From Achromobacter anxifer (lineage in GTDB: Bacteria > Pseudomonadota > Gammaproteobacteria > Burkholderiales > Burkholderiaceae_B), in the NCBI RefSeq assembly GCF_903652925.1, contig NZ_CAHLAR010000018.1, forward strand, positions 1 to 64,000: 64,000 nt of DNA, read 5' to 3'. The first letter of the stretch is position 1. Each line of letters opens with the position of its first letter. The notes beneath the pieces were generated by a model, which was not told where the DNA came from, ran no database searches, and saw only the letters and a list, made by a program, of their open reading frames with translations. The position numbers and the translations under genes were made by a program. Shown here one piece after another: positions 53,046 through 62,285 of the stretch.

Positions 53046-53637
53046 CGGCATCGCCGTTCTCGGTGGCCAGGCCCTCGGCGACGCCGCGGCGGTCGGCCAC
53101 CGTGCGGTTCTGGCTGACTTTCCACTTGCCTTCGATGCGCGAAATGGCGATCTCGACCCCGACGATGACGCGCATCTGCGCCGCGATGAAATCCTCCGGC
53201 GCGTCCTCCACGCGCCAGGGCAGCGCACGCGCCTTTTCCTGACTATGGGTCAACGCGTCCAGCTGGGCGCGCAGCCAGGCCGGATCGTCCTGGATCACAG
53301 GCGTGCCCCAAACGTGCACCGCGACGAAGTTCCAGGTCGGCACCACCTTGTGGGTTTCCGCCTTGCTCGGATACCACGAGGGGGTGACGTAGGCCTGCGG
53401 CCCATGGAAGACGCTCAGGCATTCGCGGCCCGAAGCCAGTTCGGCCAGCTGCGGATTGGCGCGCGCCATATGCAGCCGCAGCACGCCATGGGGCCCGTCG
53501 GGATACAGCAGACAGGGAATGTGATTCGCCATCAGCCCGCCCTCCCCGCTGGTCATGAGCACGCCCAGCGGATGGGCGCGGATGAAATCATGCTGGACTT
53601 CGAGCGAGTCTTCGCGAAAGGCTGACGGCAGGTACAT
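53005..53637 (-). CDS. PaiB-like FMN-binding negative transcriptional regulator
   Basis: The 210-residue protein of the PaiB/FMN_bind_2 family starts MYLPSAFREDSLEVQHDFIRAHPLGVLMTSGEGGLMANHIPCLL. The flavin-binding split-barrel segment is VFHGPQAYVTPSWYPSKAETHKVVPTWNFVAVHVWG. In Bacillus PaiB represses sporulation and protease genes; here the role may be enzymatic. The start is the ATG at 53637. Confidence 0.93.
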   Translation of the reverse strand: MYLPSAFREDSLEVQHDFIRAHPLGVLMTSGEGGLMANHIPCLLYPDGPHGVLRLHMARANPQLAELASGRECLSVFHGPQAYVTPSWYPSKAETHKVVPTWNFVAVHVWGTPVIQDDPAWLRAQLDALTHSQEKARALPWRVEDAPEDFIAAQMRVIVGVEIAISRIEGKWKVSQNRTVADRRGVAEGLATENGDAVMAGLVARRGGLE

Positions 53638-53732
53638 GGCGGGATCGGTTGTGACGGGGAAAAGCACAACATACCGCCATCGTGGCCCTATTTCCAGGAC
53701 CAGTCAGTATTCTTTTCATGGAGCCAGAATGA

Positions 53733-54221
53733 TCAGGTCCGGAACTGCTTTTCCATCAGGATGGTGGTGAAACCGCTATCCCATTCCTCGTCCGGATAGG
53801 TATCGATTTCGGCGTAGCCGTGCTTGCCGTAGAACTGGCGGCTGCGCTGGTTGAAGGAATCCGTCTCCAGCCGCGCGCGGCCGAATCCGGCGCCGCGGAT
53901 GGCCGCTTCCGCGCAGGCCAGCAAGGCGCCGCCGACGCCCAGGCCCTGCCGGGCGGGATGCACGTGCAAAGCCCAGATGAAGTCGTTTTCCCAGTCCGCC
54001 ATGCCTGCCAGCACGCCATCGACTTCGCAGACCAGAAAGAGCTGGCCTCTGGTACGCACGTACTGGGTCGTCTTGCCGCTGGCGCGGAATTGCCGGTCCC
54101 GTTCCGCCGTCATCTCGGGCATCCACGTGCCCTCATAGGTACGCATGAGCACGTCTTCCAGCAAGGGAGCGTCCTCGGGCCTGGCTGGCCTGATAAGGAA
54201 TTTCTGTTGTAGGTCCGTCAT
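53733..54221 (-). CDS. GNAT-family N-acetyltransferase
   Basis: The 162-residue protein has the GNAT fold. The acetyl-CoA-binding motif A is seen in ALHVHPARQGLGVGGALLACAEAAIRG, and the C-terminal FNQRSRQFYGKHGYAEIDTYPDEEW is typical. The acceptor is unknown. I took the ATG at 54221 and not the one at 54248. Confidence 0.9.
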   Translation of the reverse strand: MTDLQQKFLIRPARPEDAPLLEDVLMRTYEGTWMPEMTAERDRQFRASGKTTQYVRTRGQLFLVCEVDGVLAGMADWENDFIWALHVHPARQGLGVGGALLACAEAAIRGAGFGRARLETDSFNQRSRQFYGKHGYAEIDTYPDEEWDSGFTTILMEKQFRT

Positions 54222-54273
54222 GCGCGGCAGTGTAGCAATGCCCGCCAAGACGGCGCGAGAGAGGCGCGCGCGG

Positions 54274-54468
54274 CTATCGTCGCACGCGCTCGTACGCCTG
54301 GTTCATGCGGTCCCGCGCCTCCGATTCGTTGGCGTAGGCGCGGTCGTAGGTGTCCAGGCAATCCCGCGTGGGATTCGGCCACTTGATCGCTGCGATCGCG
54401 GCGGTGAGTTCGTCGCGGGCTCGCTGCCAATCCTTGACGGCGGCATACCACTGCTTGGCGGTGTCCAT
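54274..54468 (-). CDS. hypothetical small helical protein, 64 residues
   Basis: The protein is all-alpha by appearance (MDTAKQWYAAVKDWQRARDEL, then YDRAYANESEARDRMNQAYERVRR). The ATG at 54468 has GGGAGAC at a good distance. It may be a small adapter; I do not recognise a family. It is 53 bases downstream of the predicted start of the acetyltransferase gene on the same strand. Confidence 0.6.
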   Translation of the reverse strand: MDTAKQWYAAVKDWQRARDELTAAIAAIKWPNPTRDCLDTYDRAYANESEARDRMNQAYERVRR

Positions 54469-54739
54469 AGTTGTCTCCCTATGTTCACGCATCCATCGTA
54501 GTCCCGCGGCGGCATTGCGCGATGGCTATTTTGGCTGACCCGGGATGAACCTCCCGTCCATCCTCGAAAGGACAGCGCCGTTTCACACAAATGGAAATCT
54601 GCTTTCCAGCGAAACCAAATTTCCATCCAGCGAAAGGCGAGAAAACCGGAGCGAAATAGAGCAATAATTGAGCAGGCCTCGGCGCGCTTACGGCCCTCCG
54701 ACCGCCGCGTCGGGCGCCACATTTTTGGAAGAGAAGAAC
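54469..54739. other. divergent region before the DUF3313-like lipoprotein
   Basis: The 271-base gap holds the divergent promoters of the small helical protein and the lipoprotein. An 8-bp inverted repeat pairs ATGGAAAT (54591-54598) with ATTTCCAT (54619-54626), and short direct repeats of the type TCCAGCGAAA occur near 54604 and 54626. These may be regulator sites; no RNA gene is evident. Confidence 0.4.
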
Positions 54740-55432
54740 ATGAAGATCCACCTCGCCCTGGCCGCCTGTGCCGTGATCGGCCTTGCCGGCTGCACCAATC
54801 TGCCCAAACCGCAGAACTACTCCACCTCGCTCGGCGAAAACCAAAGCCGGCTCAAGCAGGATCCCGACTGGAGCGCCGGCATGGTCTGGGTGCGCCCCGG
54901 TCCGCCGGTCGGCAGCCAGTATCCGAAGAAACTCATCCTGGAACCGGTTCAGTACATCCAGGGCGACCGCCCCGACGAACTGGACATGCGGGACGACACC
55001 GTCATGCGCGAACGCGCGCTGGCCTACATGAACGAAGCGATCCGGCGGGAGTTCGCCCAGGCCGGCTACCAGCTGCTGACCAAGCCCGAGCCGCACTCGC
55101 TGCGCCTGAGCGCGGCGATCACGGGCACCTTCCGCAATGACCGCGATCCGCGCGTCTCCGAGTACATCCCCATCGGCTACGTGATCGGCCAGACCGTCAA
55201 GGCGGCCGGCTACCGCGACCAATCGGCGCGCCTGCTGCTCGAAGCCACCTTGCGCGACGCCAATACCAACGAGCTGCTCATCAGCTCGCTGGGCAGCGTC
55301 ACGGGCGGCAATCTGCCGGCCGACCGCAAGCCCAACGCGGACGACGTGCGCAGCGCCATCGACGACTGGGCACGCCATGCGCGCGAACAGTTCGACCGCA
55401 TCTGGCAGGAAGACCGACCGGAAGCGGGTTGA
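54740..55432 (+). CDS. DUF3313-like lipoprotein
   Basis: The 230-residue protein has a lipoprotein signal (LALAACAVIGLAGC, lipobox L-A-G-C). Its body resembles DUF3313 proteins, with YSTSLGENQSRLKQDPDWSAGMVWVRPG and LLEATLRDANTNELLISSLGSVTGG. The ATG at 54740 has GGAAGAGAA. It probably sits in the outer membrane's inner leaflet; the function of the family is unknown. Confidence 0.85.
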   Translation: MKIHLALAACAVIGLAGCTNLPKPQNYSTSLGENQSRLKQDPDWSAGMVWVRPGPPVGSQYPKKLILEPVQYIQGDRPDELDMRDDTVMRERALAYMNEAIRREFAQAGYQLLTKPEPHSLRLSAAITGTFRNDRDPRVSEYIPIGYVIGQTVKAAGYRDQSARLLLEATLRDANTNELLISSLGSVTGGNLPADRKPNADDVRSAIDDWARHAREQFDRIWQEDRPEAG

Positions 55433-55436
55433 ACCG

Positions 55437-55475
55437 CTGTCAACGCGGGAAAGCATCTTCTTTCAGCGTTGACAG
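55437..55475 (+). terminator. hairpin after the DUF3313-like gene
   Basis: CTGTCAACGC (55437-55446) and GCGTTGACAG (55466-55475) are perfect 10-bp inverted arms with a 19-base spacer, starting five bases after the stop codon. No U run follows, so this may be a factor-dependent terminator or an mRNA-protecting stem. Confidence 0.5.
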
Positions 55476-55635
55476 CTTCCACTTCCTTCGCGGGCGGAAC
55501 ATTACGGGCCGAGGCGGGTCGAATCCATCGCGTTTTTCTCCCAAAATTCACGATGTGATGAATATTGACGTCAACCCTCACTTACCCATCGCCACGGCTA
55601 ATGCTACTGTTCCGCCTGTGCAAGGAGTACATGCA

Positions 55636-55803
55636 ATGGATCAGAAAACCAAGCCCTGGGCTTTTCCCAAACCCCACCCGGAAAATACCCCGCGTGGCGA
55701 ACGCAACAAACAGGAGTTCGACGCTCCTGCCCAAGACAGCAAATCCGCGCCCAAGCCGCGCGGCAAGAAGGAGATCCCGGCCGCCAGCCGGGCTCGCCCA
55801 TGA
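55636..55803 (+). CDS. small basic Pro/Lys-rich protein, 55 residues
   Basis: The protein begins MDQKTKPWAFPKPHPENTPRGER and is rich in Pro and Lys, with no hydrophobic segment. AAGGAG lies eight bases before the ATG, which supports translation. It may be a small intrinsically disordered protein. The upstream frame extension has no support. I do not recognise a family. Confidence 0.55.
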   Translation: MDQKTKPWAFPKPHPENTPRGERNKQEFDAPAQDSKSAPKPRGKKEIPAASRARP

Positions 55804-55904
55804 GCCAGGCAGGGCGGCGGAATCCCATCCCGCAATAAGCCCTGCCCGACCGCCCATGGCCCGGCGCCAGCAAGCATGACCCACGGCGCATCGCGCAACG
55901 ACAG

Positions 55905-57545
55905 ATGGCCATGATCGCCGACCCGCCGCTGCGAGGCAGCGGCAAGATAACCGGAGTGTTCTTCAACCCAACGGACGAAATCGCGGCCGTGGCGTCCGCA
56001 TTTCCGCTGCTGGCGAATCCGCGGGCCCGCGCGGCCTATGGCGGCCAGGTCCTGCGACACCGCGTCGCGCTTTACCGCCGCGGCAATCCCGTTCCGTTCG
56101 CGGCCTTCGACGGCCTGCGCCATCCCGTCAACGACGTTGCCTTCCATCCCGCGCACAGCGTGGTCGCAATCAGCTCCGGCAGCTATGACGGCGGCTATAT
56201 GTTCGAAGGCGACCTGCAGGTCTGGGACTGGCTCAGCGGCCAGTCCCGGCGCCCGTTCCAAGACATCCCCGAAGTCGTGCGCTGCGCCTGGAATGCTGCC
56301 GGCGACCGGATCGAAGCATGGGTCCGGCCCTGGGACGAGGAATGGGCAGGATTGCCCGAGGACAGGCCCGAGGCCGCATTCGACACGCTGTTCATCGTGC
56401 GCGCGCCCTACGGCGCAAACATCTGGTCCGACGAACCGCGCAAGCTGGAACTGTCGTCCCTGGACATCGCGCCTGAGGGCAACCCGTCCGCCCCCGCGGC
56501 CGAACCCCTGCTCGCGCAATGGCTGGGCCTGCCCCGACTGGCGCGCCGTGGCGCGATCCATGACCTGGCCTGGCTAGATGAGCGGCGCATCGCCGTGGTT
56601 CATGACGGCTGCCTGCTGGAAATCCACGACACCGGCGGAGGTCCTGTCACGGCTTATGCCGGCACGGGGCACGGGTCCGAGATCATCCGCTCGGCAGGCG
56701 TGCACGTGCATGTGGTGGAGTCATCGAACCAGCCCGGCATGCTGGGCCGGCAGGACTCCCGGCTTTACGCCTTGTCTGACGGCGGCTTGAACCTGGTCCG
56801 CGAATACCAGGGCGAGTACACGTTCTCGGCCTCGTCGCAGGGCCAGTTGCTGGCCCGCAGGAACCGCGTCCCGGCAACCCGCAACGCACGCGATGTGCTG
56901 CGCGACCTGGACTCGCGCGAGGAACGCCGCGTGGACCTGGGCCACTACGATTGCTTCAATCACTACCTCCGCATCGACGGCGCGCACTCGCTGTTCTGCG
57001 TGCAAGGAACGCCGGCCAGTTCCCACGAAGCGAAGCGCCTGTGCAGGGTGTCCGCCGATGGTGAGGTCCAGCCCTTGTGGCCGGTGCTGAAGGCCAACGG
57101 CAAGCCCGACAGCCACGCGATGGAGCTTTGCGGCTGCCACGTCGACGACCGCCTGGGCGAGGGCCTGGTCATCAGCGGACGGCACTATTCGCCCGCCGTG
57201 CGCGTCGCCTGCGCCGGCTTCATCTACCGCAAGCCGCTGGACCGGGACCGGGAAATCTGGCGGCATCCGACCACGGCTTCGGCCAGCGCCGTGATCTTCA
57301 TCCCCGCATGCGGACTCGTCGCCGCCAGTTTCCTGGACGGCGGCCTGTTGCTGCTGGATGCCGCCTCGGGCGACATCCGGCTGCGCGCCAACATGCAGCT
57401 GGACGGCTTGCCGGCCCTGGTGCATGCCATGGACGCGCAAGGCGACAAGCTGGCCATGGGCACGGCCGACGGCAGGATCGCCGTGAACGCCGTCGGCGAA
57501 CTGCTGGCGCGCGGTACCACGATGGGATGGGTCGAGATCGGATGA
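55905..57545 (+). CDS. orphan beta-propeller-like protein
   Basis: The 546-residue protein is of no family I can name. It has repeats of the WD/propeller kind: GLRHPVNDVAFHPAHSVVAISSG, GDLQVWDWLSG, VVRCAWNAAGDRIEAW, IHDLAWLDERRIAVVHDG and a C-terminal LPALVHAMDAQGDKLAMGTADGRIAVN. No signal peptide is clear and no enzyme motif is visible, so it is probably a cytosolic scaffold. It is a single gene between the small basic protein and a LysR gene. Confidence 0.78.
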   Translation: MAMIADPPLRGSGKITGVFFNPTDEIAAVASAFPLLANPRARAAYGGQVLRHRVALYRRGNPVPFAAFDGLRHPVNDVAFHPAHSVVAISSGSYDGGYMFEGDLQVWDWLSGQSRRPFQDIPEVVRCAWNAAGDRIEAWVRPWDEEWAGLPEDRPEAAFDTLFIVRAPYGANIWSDEPRKLELSSLDIAPEGNPSAPAAEPLLAQWLGLPRLARRGAIHDLAWLDERRIAVVHDGCLLEIHDTGGGPVTAYAGTGHGSEIIRSAGVHVHVVESSNQPGMLGRQDSRLYALSDGGLNLVREYQGEYTFSASSQGQLLARRNRVPATRNARDVLRDLDSREERRVDLGHYDCFNHYLRIDGAHSLFCVQGTPASSHEAKRLCRVSADGEVQPLWPVLKANGKPDSHAMELCGCHVDDRLGEGLVISGRHYSPAVRVACAGFIYRKPLDRDREIWRHPTTASASAVIFIPACGLVAASFLDGGLLLLDAASGDIRLRANMQLDGLPALVHAMDAQGDKLAMGTADGRIAVNAVGELLARGTTMGWVEIG

Positions 57546-57641
57546 GGCGTGCCGCCCCGGGATTCGCCCTAAGCGTAATCCCCTAGGCCGGCCGCGCAAG
57601 ACAGCCGCTATCCTCGCGGACGTGTCTATGCGCGACTCCTC

Positions 57642-58544
57642 ATGACTCCTCGTCTGGATCTCTATACCTTGCAGGTGTTCCTGGCAGTGCTGGAAGAAGG
57701 CAGCATCGCCGCCGCGGCCACGCGTGAACACATTGCGCCATCGGCGCTGTCGAAACGGCTGTCCGAACTCGAACGCGTGCTGGACGTGCCGCTGTTCCAG
57801 CGCCATGCGCGCGGCGTGGAACCCACCAGCGCCGCCCGCGCATTGGCGCGGCGCGCGCGTACCCTGCTGCACCAGACCCAGGACCTGGCCGCCGAGATCC
57901 GCGACTACTCCGCCGGGGTGCGCGGCCGCGTTCGGGTGGCCGCCAACCTGTCCTCGATCGCGCAATTCCTGCCGATGGAGCTGCGCCGCTTCCTGGCGCA
58001 ACATCCCAATGTGCAGATCGACCTGGAAGAATCCGTCAGCTCCGGCGTCACGCGCGCCGTGATCGACAACGCCGCCGACATCGGCGTGTACACGCAGTCC
58101 GACGACGAAAACGGACTGGACATCTTTCCCTACCACCGCGACGTCATGGCGCTGGTGACGCCTGCGGGCCATCCGCTGTCGCGGCACAAGCAGGTGGCGT
58201 TCGCCGATACGCTGGACTATGACCACGTCGGCATGCATCGGGGCAGCGCCGCGAACTATCTGTTCACGCGCGAAGCCGCCTCCATGAACCGCTCCCTGCG
58301 GCTGCGCTTCCAGGTCACCTCCTACGACGCGCTGGTGTCCATGGTGCGCGCCGACCTCGGAATAGGCATCGTGCCCACCAAGGCCTTGTCGGCCTACGTC
58401 TGCGACGACCTCCGCATCATTCCTCTGACGGACGCCTGGGCCCGGCGACAGCTGAAATTGTGCGTGCGCAGCAATGAATCGCTGTCCGGAGCTGCCCGGC
58501 TTCTGCTGGACCATCTGATCGCGCAACCCGCAACGCAGCAATAA
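57642..58544 (+). CDS. LysR-family transcriptional regulator
   Basis: The 300-residue protein has the winged helix FLAVLEEGSIAAAATREHIAPSALSKRLSELERVLDVPLFQRHARG and a LysR substrate domain. It precedes, on the same strand, the HMG-CoA-lyase/SMP-30/TRAP/CoA-transferase set and is the natural regulator of it. The ATG follows a CCTCATG context without a strong ribosome binding site. Confidence 0.93.
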   Translation: MTPRLDLYTLQVFLAVLEEGSIAAAATREHIAPSALSKRLSELERVLDVPLFQRHARGVEPTSAARALARRARTLLHQTQDLAAEIRDYSAGVRGRVRVAANLSSIAQFLPMELRRFLAQHPNVQIDLEESVSSGVTRAVIDNAADIGVYTQSDDENGLDIFPYHRDVMALVTPAGHPLSRHKQVAFADTLDYDHVGMHRGSAANYLFTREAASMNRSLRLRFQVTSYDALVSMVRADLGIGIVPTKALSAYVCDDLRIIPLTDAWARRQLKLCVRSNESLSGAARLLLDHLIAQPATQQ

Positions 58545-58732
58545 GGCAGCCAGGTCTGCCGGCGCGCGAAGCTTGCGGCCCCAGCCATCGCATTTCGCGA
58601 TACCCCGCCGAATATTCACGATTTGTCCCGCCTGGGCCCTTCACTGAAGATAGTGGCCGACAACCCATGTCCCGGACATCGCCGCGCGAGGCCCTTGCGG
58701 GCGCAGGATCCGGGCGCCAGGAGACCGAAGCC

Positions 58733-59671
58733 GTGAGCCTTCCAGACCGAGTCGAAATCGTCGAAGTCGGCATGCGCGACGGACTGCAGATCGAGTCCGA
58801 GTTCGTGCCCACCGATACCAAGATCCAGATCCTGAACCAACTGATCGATGCCGGCGTGCGGCATTTCGAGGCGACATCCTTCGTCTCGCCGCGCGCCGTG
58901 CCGCAAATGCGCGATGCCCAGGAAGTCCTGGCCGGCGTGCGCAAGCGCCCGGGCGTCGTGCTGGGCGCGCTGGCGCCCAACGCCAAGGGCGTGGAACGCG
59001 CCCTGCAATCGCAAGCCGACGAGATCGTCGTATTCCTGTCCGCCACCGAAAGCCACAACACCAAGAACCTGAACCGTCCCGTCGAGCTGTCGCTGCGCGA
59101 CATCGAGGACATCGCGCAACTGGTGCAGGGCCATCCCATCCGGCGCAAGGGCGCCATCGCCGTCGCGTTTGGCTGCCCCTTCGAAGGCGACGTGGACCTG
59201 GGCCGCATCCGGACCATCTTCGACCACTTCGCGCGCCAGGGCTTCGACGCCGTGACCTTGGGCGACACCACCGGCATGGCCACGCCCAAGCTGGTGCGCA
59301 ACACGGTGGAAGCGCTGCGCGCCGACCATCCCGAGATCAAGATTTCGCTGCACTTCCACAACACGCGCGGCATCGGCCTGGTGAACGTAATGGAAGGCCT
59401 GCGCGCCGGCGTCACCTCGTACGAATCCTCGCTGGCCGGCCTGGGCGGCTGCCCCTTCGCGCCCGGCGCCACCGGCAACATCTGCACCGAGGACCTGGTC
59501 TACCTGCTGGACGAGATGGGCGTGGACAGCGGCATCGACCTGCGCGCCCTGATCAAGGTGGCGCAGCGGCTGGAAGGCATCATCGGCCGCGGCCTGCCCG
59601 GGCAACTGATGAAGGCCGGGCCGCGCCTGAACCTGCACAACTACGACGTCGCCGCCGGCGCCGTCGGTTGA
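58733..59671 (+). CDS. hydroxymethylglutaryl-CoA lyase family protein
   Basis: This HMG-CoA-lyase-type TIM-barrel aldolase splits 3-hydroxy-3-methyl-acyl-CoA thioesters. The 312-residue form from the GTG at 58733 has AGGAG upstream; an upstream ATG at 58667 would add 22 unsupported residues. The metal site is seen in VEVGMRDGLQ and in the HFHNTRGIGL block, and the family signature GGCPFAPGATGN with its active-site cysteine is intact. With a CoA-transferase downstream, a branched organic acid is the probable substrate. Confidence 0.9.
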   Translation: MSLPDRVEIVEVGMRDGLQIESEFVPTDTKIQILNQLIDAGVRHFEATSFVSPRAVPQMRDAQEVLAGVRKRPGVVLGALAPNAKGVERALQSQADEIVVFLSATESHNTKNLNRPVELSLRDIEDIAQLVQGHPIRRKGAIAVAFGCPFEGDVDLGRIRTIFDHFARQGFDAVTLGDTTGMATPKLVRNTVEALRADHPEIKISLHFHNTRGIGLVNVMEGLRAGVTSYESSLAGLGGCPFAPGATGNICTEDLVYLLDEMGVDSGIDLRALIKVAQRLEGIIGRGLPGQLMKAGPRLNLHNYDVAAGAVG

Positions 59672-59680
59672 GGAGACGGC

Positions 59681-60649
59681 ATGGACGGCAAATCAAACCA
59701 GAATGCGCTGCTGAACCTCTCCGCCGTGCGCGAAACCGGCGTGAACCTGAACCGCCCCGAATGCGTGTTGGCCACGGCGGCCGGCGACCTCTACGTATCG
59801 GACAAGGCCGGCGGCATACGCCACATTCTGCCCAACGGCGACGCCCGTCTGATCGGCGCCCAGCCCGGCCTGATCCCCAACGGCTTCGCCCTGTTGCGCG
59901 ACGGCTCCTTCGCCGTCGCCAACCTGGCCGACGACGGCGGGGTCTGGCGTGTGCGGCGCGACGGCAGCGCCGAACCCTACATCATGGAAATCGACGGCGT
60001 GCGCCTGCCCGGCGTCAACTTCGTCTGGCTGGACGAACGCGAACGCCTGTGGATCTGCGTCAGCACGGTGCGCAAGGGAGACCACCAGTTCCGCCGCGAC
60101 ATCGCCGACGGCTTCATCGCCGTGCACGACGAAAGCGGCACCCGCGTCGTGGCGCGGGACGTGCACTGGACCAACGAATGCCGCACCGATCCCGGCGGCA
60201 CGCACCTGTACGTGAACGAGACCTTCGGCCGGCGCCTGCTGCGCTTTCGCATCGGCGCCGATGGCGGGCTTAGCGAACGCGCAGTCGTCACCGAGTTCGG
60301 CAAGGGCACCTATCCGGACGGCATGGCGGTCGACGAGGAAGGCCACATCTGGGTGGTCAGCGTGGTCTCCAACCGGGTGATACGCGTCAGCCCCAAGGGC
60401 GAACAGCAGCTGGTGCTGGAAGACGGCGACGCCGCGCATATAGACCGGCTCGAGACCGAGTACCTGGCCAACCGCCTGAGCCGTCCCATGGTCTACGACA
60501 ACCACAGCAAGCGGCTGCAGAACATCACCAGCCTGGCCTTCGCCGGCCCCGCGCGCAAGACCGCCTACATGGGCTGCATCAACGGCGCCAGCCTGGCGGT
60601 GTTCGATTCGCCGGTCGCCGGGCTGAAACCCGTGCACTGGAACTGGTAG
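59681..60649 (+). CDS. SMP-30/gluconolactonase family protein
   Basis: The 322-residue six-bladed propeller hydrolase has the family segments NRPECVLATAAGDLYVSDKAGG, VHWTNECRTDPGGTHLYVNET and KGTYPDGMAVDEEGHIWVVSV. The metal-binding Glu, Asn and Asp are in these. Members hydrolyse lactones. It starts ten bases after the lyase gene and precedes the TRAP receptor, so a lactone intermediate of an imported acid is the simplest inference. Confidence 0.9.
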   Translation: MDGKSNQNALLNLSAVRETGVNLNRPECVLATAAGDLYVSDKAGGIRHILPNGDARLIGAQPGLIPNGFALLRDGSFAVANLADDGGVWRVRRDGSAEPYIMEIDGVRLPGVNFVWLDERERLWICVSTVRKGDHQFRRDIADGFIAVHDESGTRVVARDVHWTNECRTDPGGTHLYVNETFGRRLLRFRIGADGGLSERAVVTEFGKGTYPDGMAVDEEGHIWVVSVVSNRVIRVSPKGEQQLVLEDGDAAHIDRLETEYLANRLSRPMVYDNHSKRLQNITSLAFAGPARKTAYMGCINGASLAVFDSPVAGLKPVHWNW

Positions 60650-60677
60650 CCCGGCCCCGCATGCCGGAGGAGACATC

Positions 60678-61700
60678 ATGAACAAGAAAATATCGCAGCA
60701 TCTGACCCGCGCCTCGGCCATCCTGGCCGCGCTCTCGATCACGGCCGCCGGCGCGCTCATGCCCGCGAGCGACGCGCAGGCCCGGGACATGAAGATCGCG
60801 ACCATCGCCGCGTCCAACAGCCCCTGGGACCACGCCATGCGCGCCTTCGCGGACGAGGCCGCCAAGCAGTCCGGCAACGACCTGCAGGTGCACGTCTACA
60901 CGGACGGCCAGTTGGGCGACATCAGCAAGATCCTGTCCTCCATGCAGCTGGGCACCCTGGACATGGGCTACTTCGGGCTGGGCTCCGTCGTGTTCCTGCG
61001 CGGCGCGCAGCCGCTGAACATCCTGTACGCGCCCTATCTGTTCAAGAGCGGCGAACAGGCCGAGCGCATCATCAACAGCGATGAATTCGCCAAGATCTTC
61101 GACGACGTCGCCAAGAAATCCGGCGTGCGCGTGTTCGCGGCCTTCGGCATACGCTCGCCGCGCGCGCTGCAGACCGTGTCGCGCGCGATCAACAAGCCCG
61201 AAGACGTCAAGGGCCTGAAGCTGCGCATACCCGCCATTCCCATCCTCAAGTCGACCTTCGAGACGCTCGGCGCGCAGGTGGTGCCGCTGGGCATGACCGA
61301 AATCTACACCGCGCTGGGCCGCGGCATGATAGACGGCCAGGACAACGGCTTCGATCTGTCGATTCCGCTGCGCTTCCACGAAGAAGCCAAATACTGGGCC
61401 GCCACCGACCACGCCTATGAACTGACCGGCTGGTTCATCTCCGAAAAGGTCTGGCAAGGCCTGGACGCCAAGCAGCGCCAGGCGCTGACCGAGGCGGCCA
61501 AGGCCGGCGGCAAGGTAGCCACGAAACTGGACCAGGAACTGGACGACAACGCGATCAAGATCCTGAAGCAGGCCGGCGTCACCTACACCCAGCCCGACAA
61601 GGCCGCATTCAAGGCTGCGCTGGCCACCGTCTATCAGCAGTACGAGGGCAAGGATTGGCCCGCCGGCATGGTCGAACGCATCCAGAAGATGCAGGAGTAG
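60678..61700 (+). CDS. TRAP transporter substrate-binding protein (DctP type)
   Basis: The 340-residue periplasmic receptor has a signal peptide (LAALSITAAGALMPASDAQA). The TRAP-receptor carboxylate-anchoring arginine lies in LKLRIPAIPILKSTFETLGAQVVPLGMTE. GGAGGAG precedes the ATG. It is the first gene of a complete TRAP system, with DctQ four bases and DctM later on. Sodium-driven uptake of an organic acid is expected. Confidence 0.93.
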   Translation: MNKKISQHLTRASAILAALSITAAGALMPASDAQARDMKIATIAASNSPWDHAMRAFADEAAKQSGNDLQVHVYTDGQLGDISKILSSMQLGTLDMGYFGLGSVVFLRGAQPLNILYAPYLFKSGEQAERIINSDEFAKIFDDVAKKSGVRVFAAFGIRSPRALQTVSRAINKPEDVKGLKLRIPAIPILKSTFETLGAQVVPLGMTEIYTALGRGMIDGQDNGFDLSIPLRFHEEAKYWAATDHAYELTGWFISEKVWQGLDAKQRQALTEAAKAGGKVATKLDQELDDNAIKILKQAGVTYTQPDKAAFKAALATVYQQYEGKDWPAGMVERIQKMQE

Positions 61701-61703
61701 GCC

Positions 61704-62285
61704 ATGGGCGCGCCCCTGCCCGCGACGGCGGTCCGCTCCGCCCCCGCCGAATCCCGCTGGCGCGGCCTGGTGCTGCGCGCCGACCGCTGGCTGTGCTGGA
61801 TCGGCCGGCTCGCCGTCGCTCTCACGCTGGCCATGGTGCTGGTCTTCTGCTTCGCGCAGGTCCTGGACCGCTATCTGCTGAAGACCCAGTTCGACGCCTG
61901 GGACCAGGTCGCGCGCATCGGCATGCTGTGGTGCGCCTTCGTGGGCGCCGCCATGGCGCTGCGCGAGCGCCGCAACGTGGTGATAGACCTGATCGACCGC
62001 CACCTGTCCGACCGGGTGCGGCGCGCGCGCGACCGCCTGTTCGACGCCCTGCTGCTAGTACTGGCCGCGACCCTGTTCTACAAGGGCCTGGACGTGGTCG
62101 AGGTGGGGAATTTCCAGGACATCGTCGGCACGCCCTTCACTTATGCCGTCAGCTATGCGTCGCTGACCGTGGGCATGGTGTTCTTCATGCTGTTCCTGGC
62201 CCTGCGCCTGCTGATTCCCGACGCCGCCCCGCCGCATGACGTCTTTGCCCGCGAAGAGCACGACACCCAGGGGATGCCACCATGA
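61704..62285 (+). CDS. TRAP transporter small permease (DctQ type)
   Basis: The 193-residue protein has four transmembrane helices. The conserved segment AFVGAAMALRERRNVVIDLI, with the loop arginine pattern after helix two, is typical. It follows the receptor by three bases and overlaps the large permease by four (ATGA). The N-terminal 30 residues are non-conserved. Confidence 0.9.
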   Translation: MGAPLPATAVRSAPAESRWRGLVLRADRWLCWIGRLAVALTLAMVLVFCFAQVLDRYLLKTQFDAWDQVARIGMLWCAFVGAAMALRERRNVVIDLIDRHLSDRVRRARDRLFDALLLVLAATLFYKGLDVVEVGNFQDIVGTPFTYAVSYASLTVGMVFFMLFLALRLLIPDAAPPHDVFAREEHDTQGMPP

